From the NCBI GenBank assembly GCA_937898635.1, contig CALEJW010000044.1, positions 18,539 through 82,538 on the forward strand: DNA of 64,000 bases. Direction: 5' to 3'. The DNA is from an uncultured Pseudomonadota bacterium. Its GTDB lineage: Bacteria > Pseudomonadota > Gammaproteobacteria > Burkholderiales > Usitatibacteraceae. A model generated the notes under the pieces. The model was not told where the DNA came from. It worked only from the letters and a program-made list of their open reading frames with translations, and did no database searches. The translations under genes were made by a program, and so were the position numbers. This document shows, in pieces, positions 52,972 through 63,247 of this stretch; within the stretch, counting starts at the first letter, position 1; every line of letters begins with the position of its first letter.

Positions 52972-55707
52972 TCAGAAGCTCCAGCGCGCGTTGATCCCGA
53001 AATTGCGGCCGGGCTGCGTGTAGCGGTCGAACCCCGTCGTCACGTTCGTGAGGCCCCGCACGTCGGACCACAGCCAGTACTTGCGGTCGCCGAGATTGAA
53101 CGCACCGGCGGCGATCTCGAGCGAGGGGAAGGGCTTCACCCAGGCGGTGAGATCGGCGCTCGTCCAGGCCGGCGGCACGAAGCGCAACCCGGCAGCCGGG
53201 TCCACGCGCGACTGCTCCCGCGCGTGCGTGACGTGCAGCGCAAGGCCCCAGCTCGCCGACTCGTAGCCCACGCCCGCGACGAGCCTTGCCGGATCGATCG
53301 CGTTCAGGGGGACATCCCGGCCGGTGTCGTCTCCGCGCGGGATGGAGAGCGCGGCGCGCGCGGTCCAGCCCTTCGCGAACCGCCACGCCGCCCGGGCCTC
53401 GACACCGTAGATGCGGGCCGAGGACACGTTCTGCGACTGGAAGGTGCCCGTGGCCCCCGGCACGCAGCGCGGGTCCGCGGGGCAGGGCAGCGCCGCGCGA
53501 GACAGGATCAGGTCGGCGTAGCGCGTGTAGAAGGCGGTGACCGAGGCCTCGAGCGCGCCGGACTTCGCGCGCGCCCCGAACTCGACGCCCCGGGAGGTCT
53601 CCGGCACGAGGTCCGGATTGGGGATGACCGTGTAGCCCGAGGGCAGGCTCGTGAGCCCGATGTTCAGGTCCGCCGCAGGGGGCGCGCGAAAGCCGGTGGC
53701 GAGCTGCGCATGCAGGGTGAGCGCCTCGCTCGCCCGGAAGAGGACGCCCAGCTTCGGCGAAAACGCCTCGTCCGACAGGGAGGCCACCGGGCGGTCCGCG
53801 TTGCCCGTCACGAAGAGCGCGTCCGGCCGCGGGCGGACGCGGAAGGCGTCGAATCGGATGCCGGGTATCCAGGTGAAGCGGGAACCGGGCGCCACGATCG
53901 AGTCCTGCGCGAAGGCGCCGAAGCGGTCCGTGTCGGTGACCGGGAAATCGCGCGTGGGCAGGGGCTCGCCGCCGACGACGCTCGTGACCTCCCCCGTGAC
54001 GAGGTTGGTCTGGCGCCCGTCGCGCGATTCCGTCGCTCGCGTGCGCGAGAATTCCGCGCCAACGACGAGCCGGTGCTCGAGCCCGAAGTTTCTCGGCTCG
54101 GCCTCGCCGATGGCGATGAGGCCCTTTTCCCGGGCCTCGTAGCGGAAGCGCGGCTCGCGCAGGCAGCGCACCGTTCCTGGCGCGGAAAGGCAGGTCGCGG
54201 TGGTGTTGGCCCGCTCCTCGGCGGTGTCCTGCTGCGTGAGGGACTGCTGCCCGAATGCGGTGAGGGACAGGCGCGAGAAGGGGCCGATGCCGTAGCCCAC
54301 CGCCTCGGCGCTGTAGCGGACCCGCCTCGCGTGGTCATCGCCGAGGAGGCTCACCGTGCGCGAGGACTGCGGATTGAGCGAAAGCACGTCGGTCCGGGCG
54401 TCGCGCGCGTGCCGCTCCGCCGTGAGCGTGTAGCGCCATCCCGCCACGGGCAGCGTCCATTTCGCCAGCTGGTTCTCCGCACGGATCGACTGGGGATTGG
54501 GCTGCGTCCGGGCGGCGCCGGTGCCGCCCTGGGTGCCGAGGTTCTCCGTTTCCCGGGCGTCCACCCGCTCGGCGCCCAGGAGGAACTGCGTTCCTGCCGC
54601 CTCCAGCGCGAGCGCGCCGCCGCGGGCGGTCCCGCCGTCGGCGCCGGTGTACACCGCGAACGCCTCGCCCCCCGCGCGCCTGCCCTCGCGCAGGAAAGGC
54701 CCCGGGTCGAGGGTGGTGAAGGCGACCACGCCGGCCAGCGCATCGGAGCCGTGGATGGCGGAAGCCGGCCCGCGCACGATCTCCACCTGCTTCAGCAGGC
54801 CGAGGCCGAGCGCGTTGCGCGAAGCGCTCGAGAAGCTCCCGACGCGGTAGCTCTCGGGCAGGCGGATCCCGTCCACCGTCATCTGCACGCGATTGCCGTC
54901 CAGGCCGCGGATGTTCAAGTTGCCCAGCCCGAAGCGCGTCGCCCCGTTCTCGACGGAGACTCCGGGCTCGTAGCGGAGCAGGTCGCGCAGGGTCCCCGCC
55001 ACCTCGCGGAACGCGTCGGCGCGCTCGATCACGCTCACCGTCGCGGCGACCGCATCGATGGCCTCTTCCACGCGGCTCGCCGCCGCGACGACCTTCACGG
55101 GATCGAGCCGCTCCGGGAGCGCCGCGGCTGCGCGCGGCGCGCCGCGAAGGCCCGGGAACGCGGGCGCATCGGCCTCGGCCACCAGGCGACGAACGTCGAG
55201 GTTCAGGACATGGAGCTTTCCGGGCCGCGCCGCATCGGGCCACGCGACGTGGACCTGCCGTTCGTCGGGCGTCGGGCGGGGCAGCGGCGATGAAAGCGGG
55301 ATGCGCCGGACCGGAAGGGGTCCCGGCTCGGCGATGCCCTCGCCCATGCGGTAGTCGTGCACGAGGCCGCCATAGACCGCTTCCGCCTTGTCGCCGTACG
55401 GCAGTTCCCAGGCCTCCGGGAGCGATTCGAACCCCGCGAGGAAGCTGCCGCGCCGGGGCAGGTCGAGGATCCAGGCGAGGCGACCCGGGCGGAGGTTGCG
55501 GTCGACGAGGGGAATGCGGCGCAGCACCCGCCCGTCCTCGCCCGCGTGCACGACGAGCGAGGACTGCGCCGCATCCGTGGCCACGCGATAGCGGCCGTCG
55601 GCGGACGTCGCCTCCAGCGCCTGCGAGGGCAGTGCGAGCACCGCGAGCGCGGCGGCGAGGGTCAAAAAAAAGCCGGCGTGGGGACGCCGGCCATCAGGGA
55701 GGTGCAT
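52972..55707 (-). CDS. TonB-dependent outer-membrane receptor with N-terminal propeller-like domain
   Basis: A 911-residue protein with a signal peptide (~30 residues). Residues ~200-330 form the plug (LRDLLRYEPGVSVENGATRF, then GLGNLNIRGLDGNRVQMTVD, and IVRGPASAIHGSDALAGVV), and the rest is a beta-barrel ending in a C-terminal Phe (GINARWSF). Residues ~30-190 (GRYRVATDAAQSSLVVHAGE, LAWILDLPRRGSFLAGFESL, GLVHDYRMGEGIAEPG) do not belong to standard receptors and recall blades of the haem-d1 propeller of NirF/NirN. It directly follows nirS (11 bp). Ligand unknown; metal or haem uptake for nitrite reduction is an inference. The N-terminal coding region contains a terminator-like hairpin. Confidence 0.85.
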   Translation of the reverse strand: MHLPDGRRPHAGFFLTLAAALAVLALPSQALEATSADGRYRVATDAAQSSLVVHAGEDGRVLRRIPLVDRNLRPGRLAWILDLPRRGSFLAGFESLPEAWELPYGDKAEAVYGGLVHDYRMGEGIAEPGPLPVRRIPLSSPLPRPTPDERQVHVAWPDAARPGKLHVLNLDVRRLVAEADAPAFPGLRGAPRAAAALPERLDPVKVVAAASRVEEAIDAVAATVSVIERADAFREVAGTLRDLLRYEPGVSVENGATRFGLGNLNIRGLDGNRVQMTVDGIRLPESYRVGSFSSASRNALGLGLLKQVEIVRGPASAIHGSDALAGVVAFTTLDPGPFLREGRRAGGEAFAVYTGADGGTARGGALALEAAGTQFLLGAERVDARETENLGTQGGTGAARTQPNPQSIRAENQLAKWTLPVAGWRYTLTAERHARDARTDVLSLNPQSSRTVSLLGDDHARRVRYSAEAVGYGIGPFSRLSLTAFGQQSLTQQDTAEERANTTATCLSAPGTVRCLREPRFRYEAREKGLIAIGEAEPRNFGLEHRLVVGAEFSRTRATESRDGRQTNLVTGEVTSVVGGEPLPTRDFPVTDTDRFGAFAQDSIVAPGSRFTWIPGIRFDAFRVRPRPDALFVTGNADRPVASLSDEAFSPKLGVLFRASEALTLHAQLATGFRAPPAADLNIGLTSLPSGYTVIPNPDLVPETSRGVEFGARAKSGALEASVTAFYTRYADLILSRAALPCPADPRCVPGATGTFQSQNVSSARIYGVEARAAWRFAKGWTARAALSIPRGDDTGRDVPLNAIDPARLVAGVGYESASWGLALHVTHAREQSRVDPAAGLRFVPPAWTSADLTAWVKPFPSLEIAAGAFNLGDRKYWLWSDVRGLTNVTTGFDRYTQPGRNFGINARWSF
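55664..55691 (-). terminator. intrinsic-terminator-like hairpin inside the receptor leader, downstream of nirS
   Basis: Read on the minus strand, GCCGGCGT (55691-55684) and ACGCCGGC (55679-55672) form an eight-base-pair stem around CCCC, followed by eight T residues (55671-55664). It begins 28 bases after the nirS stop codon, but inside codons ~6-15 of the TonB-dependent receptor, where TTTTTT encodes the Phe-Phe of its signal peptide. Confidence 0.75.
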
Positions 55708-55718
55708 CGAACAACCCT

Positions 55719-57702
<1,984 letters not shown>

Positions 57703-57779
57703 GGGGATTCAGCATGGCACCCATCGTGCTGTCCTCAATTGAAGCGCCAATCGATCCCTTTTGCCAACCGGAGGTTTCC

Positions 57780-58088
57780 ATGAAGAAGACGATCCTCATC
57801 ACCCTGGCCTCGCTCGGCAGCGCCCTCGCGGGCGCCCAGCAGGCCGGTACCCCCCCGCCCCCGGGGCGGCTGCTCGCCTCGAACTGCTTCCAGTGCCACG
57901 GCACCGACGGGCGCGGCGACGGCACGTTCGAGAGGCTCGCCGGAAAGTCGGCGAGCGACGTCTACGGCGAGCTTCGCGAGATGAAGGCGGAGAACAAGCG
58001 CGGCGAGATCATGACGATCCATGCCCTGGGCTACACGGACGCGCAGCTTCGCGCGATCGCCGACTACTTCTCGAAGCAGACCCGCTAG
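57780..58088 (+). CDS. fccA: cytochrome subunit of flavocytochrome c sulfide dehydrogenase (FccA-like)
   Basis: A 102-residue periplasmic monohaem cytochrome c with a signal peptide (~19 residues) and CFQCH at 36-40, followed by GTDGRGDGTFERLAGKSA. The C-terminal helix YTDAQLRAIADYFSKQ is typical. Nine bases separate it from the flavoprotein gene, so the two form FccAB, oxidising sulfide and passing electrons to c-type cytochromes. ATG is at 57780, preceded by GGAGG. Confidence 0.88.
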   Translation: MKKTILITLASLGSALAGAQQAGTPPPPGRLLASNCFQCHGTDGRGDGTFERLAGKSASDVYGELREMKAENKRGEIMTIHALGYTDAQLRAIADYFSKQTR

Positions 58089-58097
58089 GACGCCGCC

Positions 58098-59435
58098 ATG
58101 ATCATGCCCACCGACAGGAGACGCTTTCTCGCGCGCCTGGCCGCCTATTGCGCGGCCGCCGGCGTTCCCGCCATCACCCTCGCCGACGACGACGATCGCC
58201 GGCGTCGTCCGCGGCCCGGCACGCAAGCACCGACCCTGCCGGTGACCGGCCTGTCCGGCCGCGTCGTCGTGGTCGGGGGCGGCATGTCCGGAGCCGCCGC
58301 CGCCAAGTTCCTTCGCCTGTGGGGCGGGAGCGGCGTGCAGGTGACGCTCGTCGAGCGCGAGGCCGCCTACACCTCGAACATCCTTTCCAACCTCGTGCTC
58401 AACGGTTCGGTGCAGATGCCCGCCCTCGCGTTCGACCACGGGAAGCTCGCCTCCGCCTACGGCATCGGGCTGGTCCGGGGAGAGGCCGTCGCGGCCGACC
58501 CGGTGGCGAGAACCCTCACCGTCGCGACCGCGTCGGGCCCGCGCACCCTGGCGTTCGACCGGCTGGTGGTGGCTCCCGGCATCGACTTCGACTATCCGGA
58601 AGGACTCGCGACCCCCGAGGCGCAGGCGCTCGTGCCGCACGCCTGGAAGGCCGGGGCGCAAACCGCCGCGCTTCGCGACCGGATTCGCGCCATGCCCGCC
58701 GGCGGGACCTTCGTCATGACCGTGCCGCCCGCGCCGTACCGCTGTCCGCCCGGCCCGTACGAGCGTGCCTGCGTGGTGGCCGACTGGCTCAAGCGCAACA
58801 AGCCGGGCTCGAAGGTCGTCGTTCTCGACGCGAACCCCGCGATCACGGCGGAACGCGAGACGTTCACCCATGCGTTCGGGGTGACCCATGCGGGCGTCAT
58901 CGACTACGTGCCCGACGCGCCGGTCGTTCGCGTGGACGCGCCGGCGGGGACGATACACACGGGCATGGGCGCTTTCCGGGGCGACGTGCTCAACGTGATC
59001 CCCACCAACGTGGGGCCGAGGCTTCTCGCGGACCTGGGCCTCGCGAACGCCGCGCGCGGGTTCGCGGCGGTGGACGTGCTGGGCTACGAGTCGACCGCGA
59101 TGCCCGGCTTCCACGTGATCGGCGACGCCTCGGCGACCACGCAGCCCAAGGCGGGGCACATCGGCAACCAGGAAGGCAAGGTGTGCGCGGACGCGATCCT
59201 GAGGATCCTCGGAGGCGGCGCCCCGGACCCCGCGCCCGTGACCAACTCCTCGTGCTATTCGCCCATCACCGCGTCGACGGCCTCGTGGCTCACGGCGGTT
59301 TTCGCGTACGACCCCGCCACGCGCACCATGAAGGCCGTGCCCGGCGCCTCCGGCGAGGCGCGCTCGGCGAGCAAGGACCACTACGAGGACATGTTCGTCT
59401 GGTTCCGCACGCTGATGGGAGACACGTTCGCGTAG
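58098..59435 (+). CDS. fccB: flavoprotein subunit of flavocytochrome c sulfide dehydrogenase (FccB/SoxF)
   Basis: A 445-residue exported flavoprotein with a Tat leader (DRRRFLARLAAYCAAAGV). FAD motif RVVVVGGGMSGAAAAKFLRL; the two redox cysteines are in YRCPPGPYER and in SSCYSPI near the C terminus, as in FccB. KAGHIGNQEGKVCADAI is also typical. It oxidises sulfide to sulfur/polysulfide together with FccA. ATG at 58098, with a second possible ATG two codons later. Confidence 0.92.
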   Translation: MIMPTDRRRFLARLAAYCAAAGVPAITLADDDDRRRRPRPGTQAPTLPVTGLSGRVVVVGGGMSGAAAAKFLRLWGGSGVQVTLVEREAAYTSNILSNLVLNGSVQMPALAFDHGKLASAYGIGLVRGEAVAADPVARTLTVATASGPRTLAFDRLVVAPGIDFDYPEGLATPEAQALVPHAWKAGAQTAALRDRIRAMPAGGTFVMTVPPAPYRCPPGPYERACVVADWLKRNKPGSKVVVLDANPAITAERETFTHAFGVTHAGVIDYVPDAPVVRVDAPAGTIHTGMGAFRGDVLNVIPTNVGPRLLADLGLANAARGFAAVDVLGYESTAMPGFHVIGDASATTQPKAGHIGNQEGKVCADAILRILGGGAPDPAPVTNSSCYSPITASTASWLTAVFAYDPATRTMKAVPGASGEARSASKDHYEDMFVWFRTLMGDTFA

Positions 59436-59455
59436 GCCGGGCACGCGAAGGCCGC

Positions 59456-59469
59456 TTGATCGGCGTCAA
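59456..59469 (+). promoter_or_regulatory. FNR/DNR-like box inside a longer palindrome, upstream of trpB2
   Basis: TTGATCGGCGTCAA differs from TTGAT-N4-ATCAA at one base and fits the DNR/NnrR variant TTGAT-N4-GTCAA. It is the core of a 26-bp palindrome (59450-59475) with ten-base arms. A -10-like TAAACT (59514-59519) lies ~51 bp downstream, placing the site near -62, the class I position. The same palindrome could form a hairpin after fccB, but no T tract follows. Confidence 0.45.
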
Positions 59470-59560
59470 GCGGCCGGTGCCGGCAGGCCGATAGCGTGAC
59501 ACGGGCGCCCGGGTAAACTGGCGCCAGCGTCACGCTTCGTCCCTTCCGGAGAGAAATGCC

Positions 59561-60931
59561 ATGAGCGACACCGTCAAGTTCCTCCTCGACGAGGAACGCA
59601 TCCCCAAGGCCTGGTACAACATCGCGGCGGACCTGCCGAAGCCGCTGCCACCCGTGCTGCACCCCGGCACGAAGCAGCCCATCGGCCCCGACGATCTCGC
59701 ACCGCTCTTCCCGATGGAGCTCATTCGCCAGGAAGTGTCGACGGAACGCGAGATCGAGATTCCGCAGCCGGTCCGCGACGTCTACCGGCAATGGCGCACG
59801 ACGCCGCTCTACCGCGCGCGGCGCCTGGAAAAGGCGCTGCAGACCCCGGCGCGCATCTACTACAAGTACGAGGGCGTCTCGCCCGCCGGGAGCCACAAGC
59901 CCAACACCGCCGTCGCGCAGGCCTTCTACAACAAGGAGGCGGGGGTGAAGCGCCTCATCACCGAGACCGGGGCCGGGCAATGGGGCAGCTCGCTCGCCTT
60001 CGCCGGCGCGGTCTTCGGCCTCGAGGTGCAGGTCTTCATGGTGCGCGTCTCCTACGACCAGAAGCCTTACCGCCGGGCGCTGATGGAAACCTACGGCGCG
60101 CGCTGCATCGCCTCGCCCTCGAGCGAGACGAACTCCGGCCGCGAGATCCTCGCCAAGCGCGCCGACCACCCGGGAAGCCTCGGGATCGCGATCTCGGAGG
60201 CCGTGGAAGTGGCCGCGCAGCGCGAGGACACGAAGTACGCGCTGGGAAGCGTCCTGAACCACGTTCTCCTGCACCAGACGGTGATCGGGCAGGAAGCCAT
60301 GGCCCAGCTCGAGCTCGCCGGCGACTACCCCGACGTGATCGTGGGCTGCACGGGCGGCGGATCGAACTTCGCGGGCATTGCGTTCCCCTTCATCGGCGCG
60401 CAGCTTCGCGGCGGGAAGAAGGTCCGCGTCGTGGCGGTGGAGCCCGCCGCCTGCCCGAGCCTCACGCGCGGGCGCTACGCCTACGACTTCGGCGACACGG
60501 CGCACCTCACGCCGCTCACCAAGATGCACACCCTCGGATCGACCTTCACGCCCCCGGGCTTCCACGCGGGTGGCCTGCGCTACCACGGCATGGCGCCGCT
60601 GGTGTCCCACCTCCAGGAACTCGGGCTCATCGGCTCCACCGCCTACCACCAGCTCAAGTGCTTCGAGGCGGGCGTCCAGTTCGCGCGCGCCGAGGGCATC
60701 GTCCCGGCGCCCGAGGCGAACCACGCGGTGCGGGGCGCGATCGACGAGGCCCTCAAGTGCCGGGAGGAGGGCGTGTCGCGCGCGATCCTCTTCAACCTCT
60801 GCGGCCACGGGCACTTCGACATGCAGGCCTACATCGACTACTTCGGCGGGAAGCTGAAGGACATCAACTACGACGAGAAGGAGCTCGCCATGGCGCTCGC
60901 GGGCCTGCCTTCCGTGGCGGAGACGGCCTGA
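59561..60931 (+). CDS. trpB2: TrpB-like pyridoxal-phosphate enzyme (tryptophan synthase beta, type 2)
   Basis: A 456-residue PLP enzyme, longer than TrpB1 (~400). [15 protein letters not shown], the PLP-Lys segment [34 protein letters not shown] and the phosphate loop [11 protein letters not shown] identify the TrpB2 group. These convert indole and serine to tryptophan and often occur without TrpA; no trpA is here. A FGGY kinase gene begins 13 bp later, so the two are probably co-transcribed. The ATG at 59561 lies shortly after GGAGAGAA. Confidence 0.9.
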   Translation: MSDTVKFLLDEERIPKAWYNIAADLPKPLPPVLHPGTKQPIGPDDLAPLFPMELIRQEVSTEREIEIPQPVRDVYRQWRTTPLYRARRLEKALQTPARIYYKYEGVSPAGSHKPNTAVAQAFYNKEAGVKRLITETGAGQWGSSLAFAGAVFGLEVQVFMVRVSYDQKPYRRALMETYGARCIASPSSETNSGREILAKRADHPGSLGIAISEAVEVAAQREDTKYALGSVLNHVLLHQTVIGQEAMAQLELAGDYPDVIVGCTGGGSNFAGIAFPFIGAQLRGGKKVRVVAVEPAACPSLTRGRYAYDFGDTAHLTPLTKMHTLGSTFTPPGFHAGGLRYHGMAPLVSHLQELGLIGSTAYHQLKCFEAGVQFARAEGIVPAPEANHAVRGAIDEALKCREEGVSRAILFNLCGHGHFDMQAYIDYFGGKLKDINYDEKELAMALAGLPSVAETA

Positions 60932-60944
60932 CGGGGACGCGGCG

Positions 60945-62378
60945 GTGACCGGAGAGCCCCTCTATCTCGCGATAGACCAGGGCACCCACGCGACCCGGGC
61001 GGTGGTGCTCGACGCAAGCGGCTCCGTCGTCTCGACCGGGTCGCGCGACATCGGCCTCGCGCGGCCGCAGCCCGATCGCGCGGAACAGGATGGCGAGGAG
61101 ATGGTTTCCTCCATCTATGCCGCCGCGCTCAAGGCCCTCGAGCCGCTGGGCGACCGCAAGGCGGACCTGGCGGCCGCGGGACTCGCGAGCCAGCGCGCGA
61201 GCTGTGCCTGCTGGGATGCGCGCGGCGGCCGGCCCCTCTCGCCCGTTTTCAGCTGGCAGGATCGCCGCGCCCACGAATGGCTGCGGCAGTTCGAACCGCA
61301 GGGCGAGGCGGTGCACCGCAAGACCGGGCTCTTCCTCTCGGCGCACTACGGCGCGAGCAAGCTGCGCTGGGCGCTCGACAACCTCCCGGAGGTGCGCGAG
61401 GCCCTGGAGGCCGGAACGCTCTGCTGGGGACCCCAGGCGAGCTACCTCGTCTTCCGGCTCACCTCGGAACTGTCGATGCTGGCCGATCCCCAGTGCGCGG
61501 CGCGGACGCAGCTCTGGAACATCCACACGCGCGACTGGGATCACGAGCTCCTCTCGCTCTTCGGCATCCCGCCGGGCTACCTCCCGAGGAGCGTACCCAC
61601 GTGCCACCGCTTCGGCACGATTCGCGTGGGAGACGTGACGATGCCGCTCACGGCCGTCAACGGCGACCAGTCGGCCGCGGTGTTCGCCTTCGGCTGGCCC
61701 GAGGAGGACTCGGCCTACGTGAACATCGGCACCAGCGCGTTCGTCCAGCGCGCGGTGACCACGGAGCCGGGGTACGCGCCGCGCAGCCTCACCGGGATCA
61801 TCCTCGACGACGGCGCGACCACGGTCTATACGCTGGAAGGCAACGTGAACGGCGCCGGCACCGCGCTGGAATGGCTGGAAAAGGAGCTGGGCATCGCCGA
61901 TCCCGTCTCGAGGCTCCCGGAATGGCTCGAAGCCCCGGGGGAACCGCCCCTCTTCCTCAACGGCATCGCGGGGCTGGGGGGGCCTTTCTGGAAGCCGGAC
62001 TTCGAATCGCGTTTCGTGGGGGAGGGCGAACCCTGGCAGAAGGCGGTGGCCGTCGTGGAGAGCATGGCCTTCCTGCTGCAGGCGAACTTCGACGAGATCG
62101 GGAAGTTCGTGTCGCCCGCGAAGCGCATCCGGGCGAGCGGGGGCGTTTCGCGCCTGGACGGGCTGTGCCAAAGGCTCGCGTCCACGAGCGGCCTGGCCGT
62201 GCACCGCCGCGACGACCCCGAGGCCACGGCGCGGGGGATCGGTTACCTCGCGGCGGGTCGGCCGGAGGCCTGGAACGCCGGGGCCTCCGAGGAGATCTTC
62301 GAGCCCGCCCGGGACGAAGCCCTGCTGCGCCGCTATGCGCGGTGGCGGGACCTGATGCGCGAGGCGACGGGAACCTGA
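60945..62378 (+). CDS. FGGY-family carbohydrate kinase (glycerol-kinase-like)
   Basis: A 477-residue cytoplasmic kinase. LAIDQGTHATRAVVLDASG is the N-terminal phosphate-1 motif, SWQDRRAHEWL the substrate-binding region, NGDQSAAVF and YVNIGTSAFV the phosphate-2 region and RASGGVSRLDGLCQ the adenosine motif. Similar to glycerol kinases, but the EQH(D/E)P motif of GlpK is replaced, so the sugar or polyol is uncertain. GTG start at 60945. Cotranscription with trpB2 has no obvious metabolic reason. Confidence 0.87.
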   Translation: MTGEPLYLAIDQGTHATRAVVLDASGSVVSTGSRDIGLARPQPDRAEQDGEEMVSSIYAAALKALEPLGDRKADLAAAGLASQRASCACWDARGGRPLSPVFSWQDRRAHEWLRQFEPQGEAVHRKTGLFLSAHYGASKLRWALDNLPEVREALEAGTLCWGPQASYLVFRLTSELSMLADPQCAARTQLWNIHTRDWDHELLSLFGIPPGYLPRSVPTCHRFGTIRVGDVTMPLTAVNGDQSAAVFAFGWPEEDSAYVNIGTSAFVQRAVTTEPGYAPRSLTGIILDDGATTVYTLEGNVNGAGTALEWLEKELGIADPVSRLPEWLEAPGEPPLFLNGIAGLGGPFWKPDFESRFVGEGEPWQKAVAVVESMAFLLQANFDEIGKFVSPAKRIRASGGVSRLDGLCQRLASTSGLAVHRRDDPEATARGIGYLAAGRPEAWNAGASEEIFEPARDEALLRRYARWRDLMREATGT

Positions 62379-62384
62379 AGGGCG

Positions 62385-62654
62385 CTAGCCCGTCACCACG
62401 AAGTCGATCACGATCGCGCCGGGATCGCGCTGGCGGTACTCGATGGACACCGCCTCGCCATAGCGATTGCGCAGCTGGTCGAGGAGGGGCAGGGGGTCGT
62501 GGTCGTTCACGAAGCGCATGGTCTCGCCCGGACGCAACGCATCGAGCGCGCCGAAGATGGCGGCGTGGCGGAATCGCTTGGCGATGCCGCGGGCGTCGAA
62601 GGCGTAGAGGTGGTCCGGGGACGTATGGACATGCGCGTGGACGGGCTGGTTCAT
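62385..62654 (-). CDS. DUF2249 protein
   Basis: An 89-residue protein with the DUF2249 layout: FDARGIAKRFRHAAIFGALDAL, then PGETMRFVNDHDPLPLLDQL (each given here in part), and a C-terminal VIDFVV strand. This small family occurs with denitrification and nitric-oxide-response genes, but has no proven biochemical role. ATG at 62654 was preferred (AGGA eight bases upstream); an ATG three codons earlier is possible. It is divergent from the Cys-rich protein gene across a 97-bp region with an NsrR-like box. Confidence 0.75.
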   Translation of the reverse strand: MNQPVHAHVHTSPDHLYAFDARGIAKRFRHAAIFGALDALRPGETMRFVNDHDPLPLLDQLRNRYGEAVSIEYRQRDPGAIVIDFVVTG

Positions 62655-62676
62655 GGTCGGCATCCTGGCGTCAGTT

Positions 62677-62699
62677 AAGAGGCATATACAATGCATGTT
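62677..62699. promoter_or_regulatory. NsrR-like inverted repeat between DUF2249 and the Cys-rich protein gene
   Basis: The 23-bp stretch AAGAGGCAT-N5-ATGCATGTT agrees with the NsrR consensus (AAGATGCAT-N5-ATGCATCTT) at 18 of 23 positions by eye, with exact spacing. The local DNA is much more AT-rich than its surroundings and holds TATACA, a possible -10 element. NsrR is the nitric-oxide-sensing Rrf2-family repressor; the regulator gene itself is not in the window. Confidence 0.5.
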
Positions 62700-62751
62700 T
62701 AGCTTAGCACCGGGCTTGACGGGCCGCAAACCAGGGCGGGGAGAGGTGGCG

Positions 62752-63054
62752 ATGGCGGAGACATTCCAGGCGTGGCAATGCATTGGTTGCGGGAAGATCG
62801 ACGGACCGGCTCAATGCGTCGGCGTCTGCCAGGACCGGCCGGTGGAGTTGGTGAACGCCGCGGACTTTCGCGCCGCGCAAGCCGCCGCTCGCAGGGAAAG
62901 GGACAGGGCAGGGGCCCTGGAGGCCGTGGTCCGGCGGATCGCGCTCACGTATCCCAAGCCCGGTGAGGTGGAGGCCACGTGGAAGGCACTCCAGGCGACG
63001 GCCCGGCGGGCGCTGGATCGCCTGCCGGGCGCAGCCGATAGGACGAGGGAGTGA
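62752..63054 (+). CDS. small Cys-rich (zinc-ribbon-like) protein of unknown function
   Basis: A 100-residue cytoplasmic protein. The N-terminal third has CIGCGKIDGPAQCVGVC, two Cys pairs with zinc-ribbon-like spacing (CxxC-x8-CxxxC), and the rest is helical with many Arg and Ala residues. GGGGAGAGG precedes the ATG at 62752. I do not recognise the family. Divergent placement from DUF2249 at a candidate NsrR site suggests a role in nitrosative stress. Confidence 0.6.
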   Translation: MAETFQAWQCIGCGKIDGPAQCVGVCQDRPVELVNAADFRAAQAAARRERDRAGALEAVVRRIALTYPKPGEVEATWKALQATARRALDRLPGAADRTRE

Positions 63055-63131
63055 TCCCGAAACTGCCGGCGGGAGGAGAGGCCCCGGAAAGCGAAAGGCT
63101 CGCCTGGGAGGCGGGCCGTTCATCTCAATAC

Positions 63132-63207
63132 TGGCTCCCCGAGTTGGGCTCGAACCAACGACCTGCGGATTAACAGTCCGTCGCTCTACCGACTGAGCTA
63201 TCGGGGA
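63132..63207 (-). tRNA. tRNA-Asn (GUU)
   Basis: A 76-base cloverleaf on the minus strand with CCA encoded (63134-63132). The acceptor stem is TCCCCGA/TCGGGGA, the D arm contains AGCTCAGTCGGTAGAGC, the anticodon loop CTGTTAATC gives anticodon GTT, and the T arm has GGTTCGAGCC. All stems pair. Confidence 0.96.
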
Positions 63208-63247
63208 ATCGGTGAACCCGGAATTATAGGTTTCCGGCCGATTCCGG

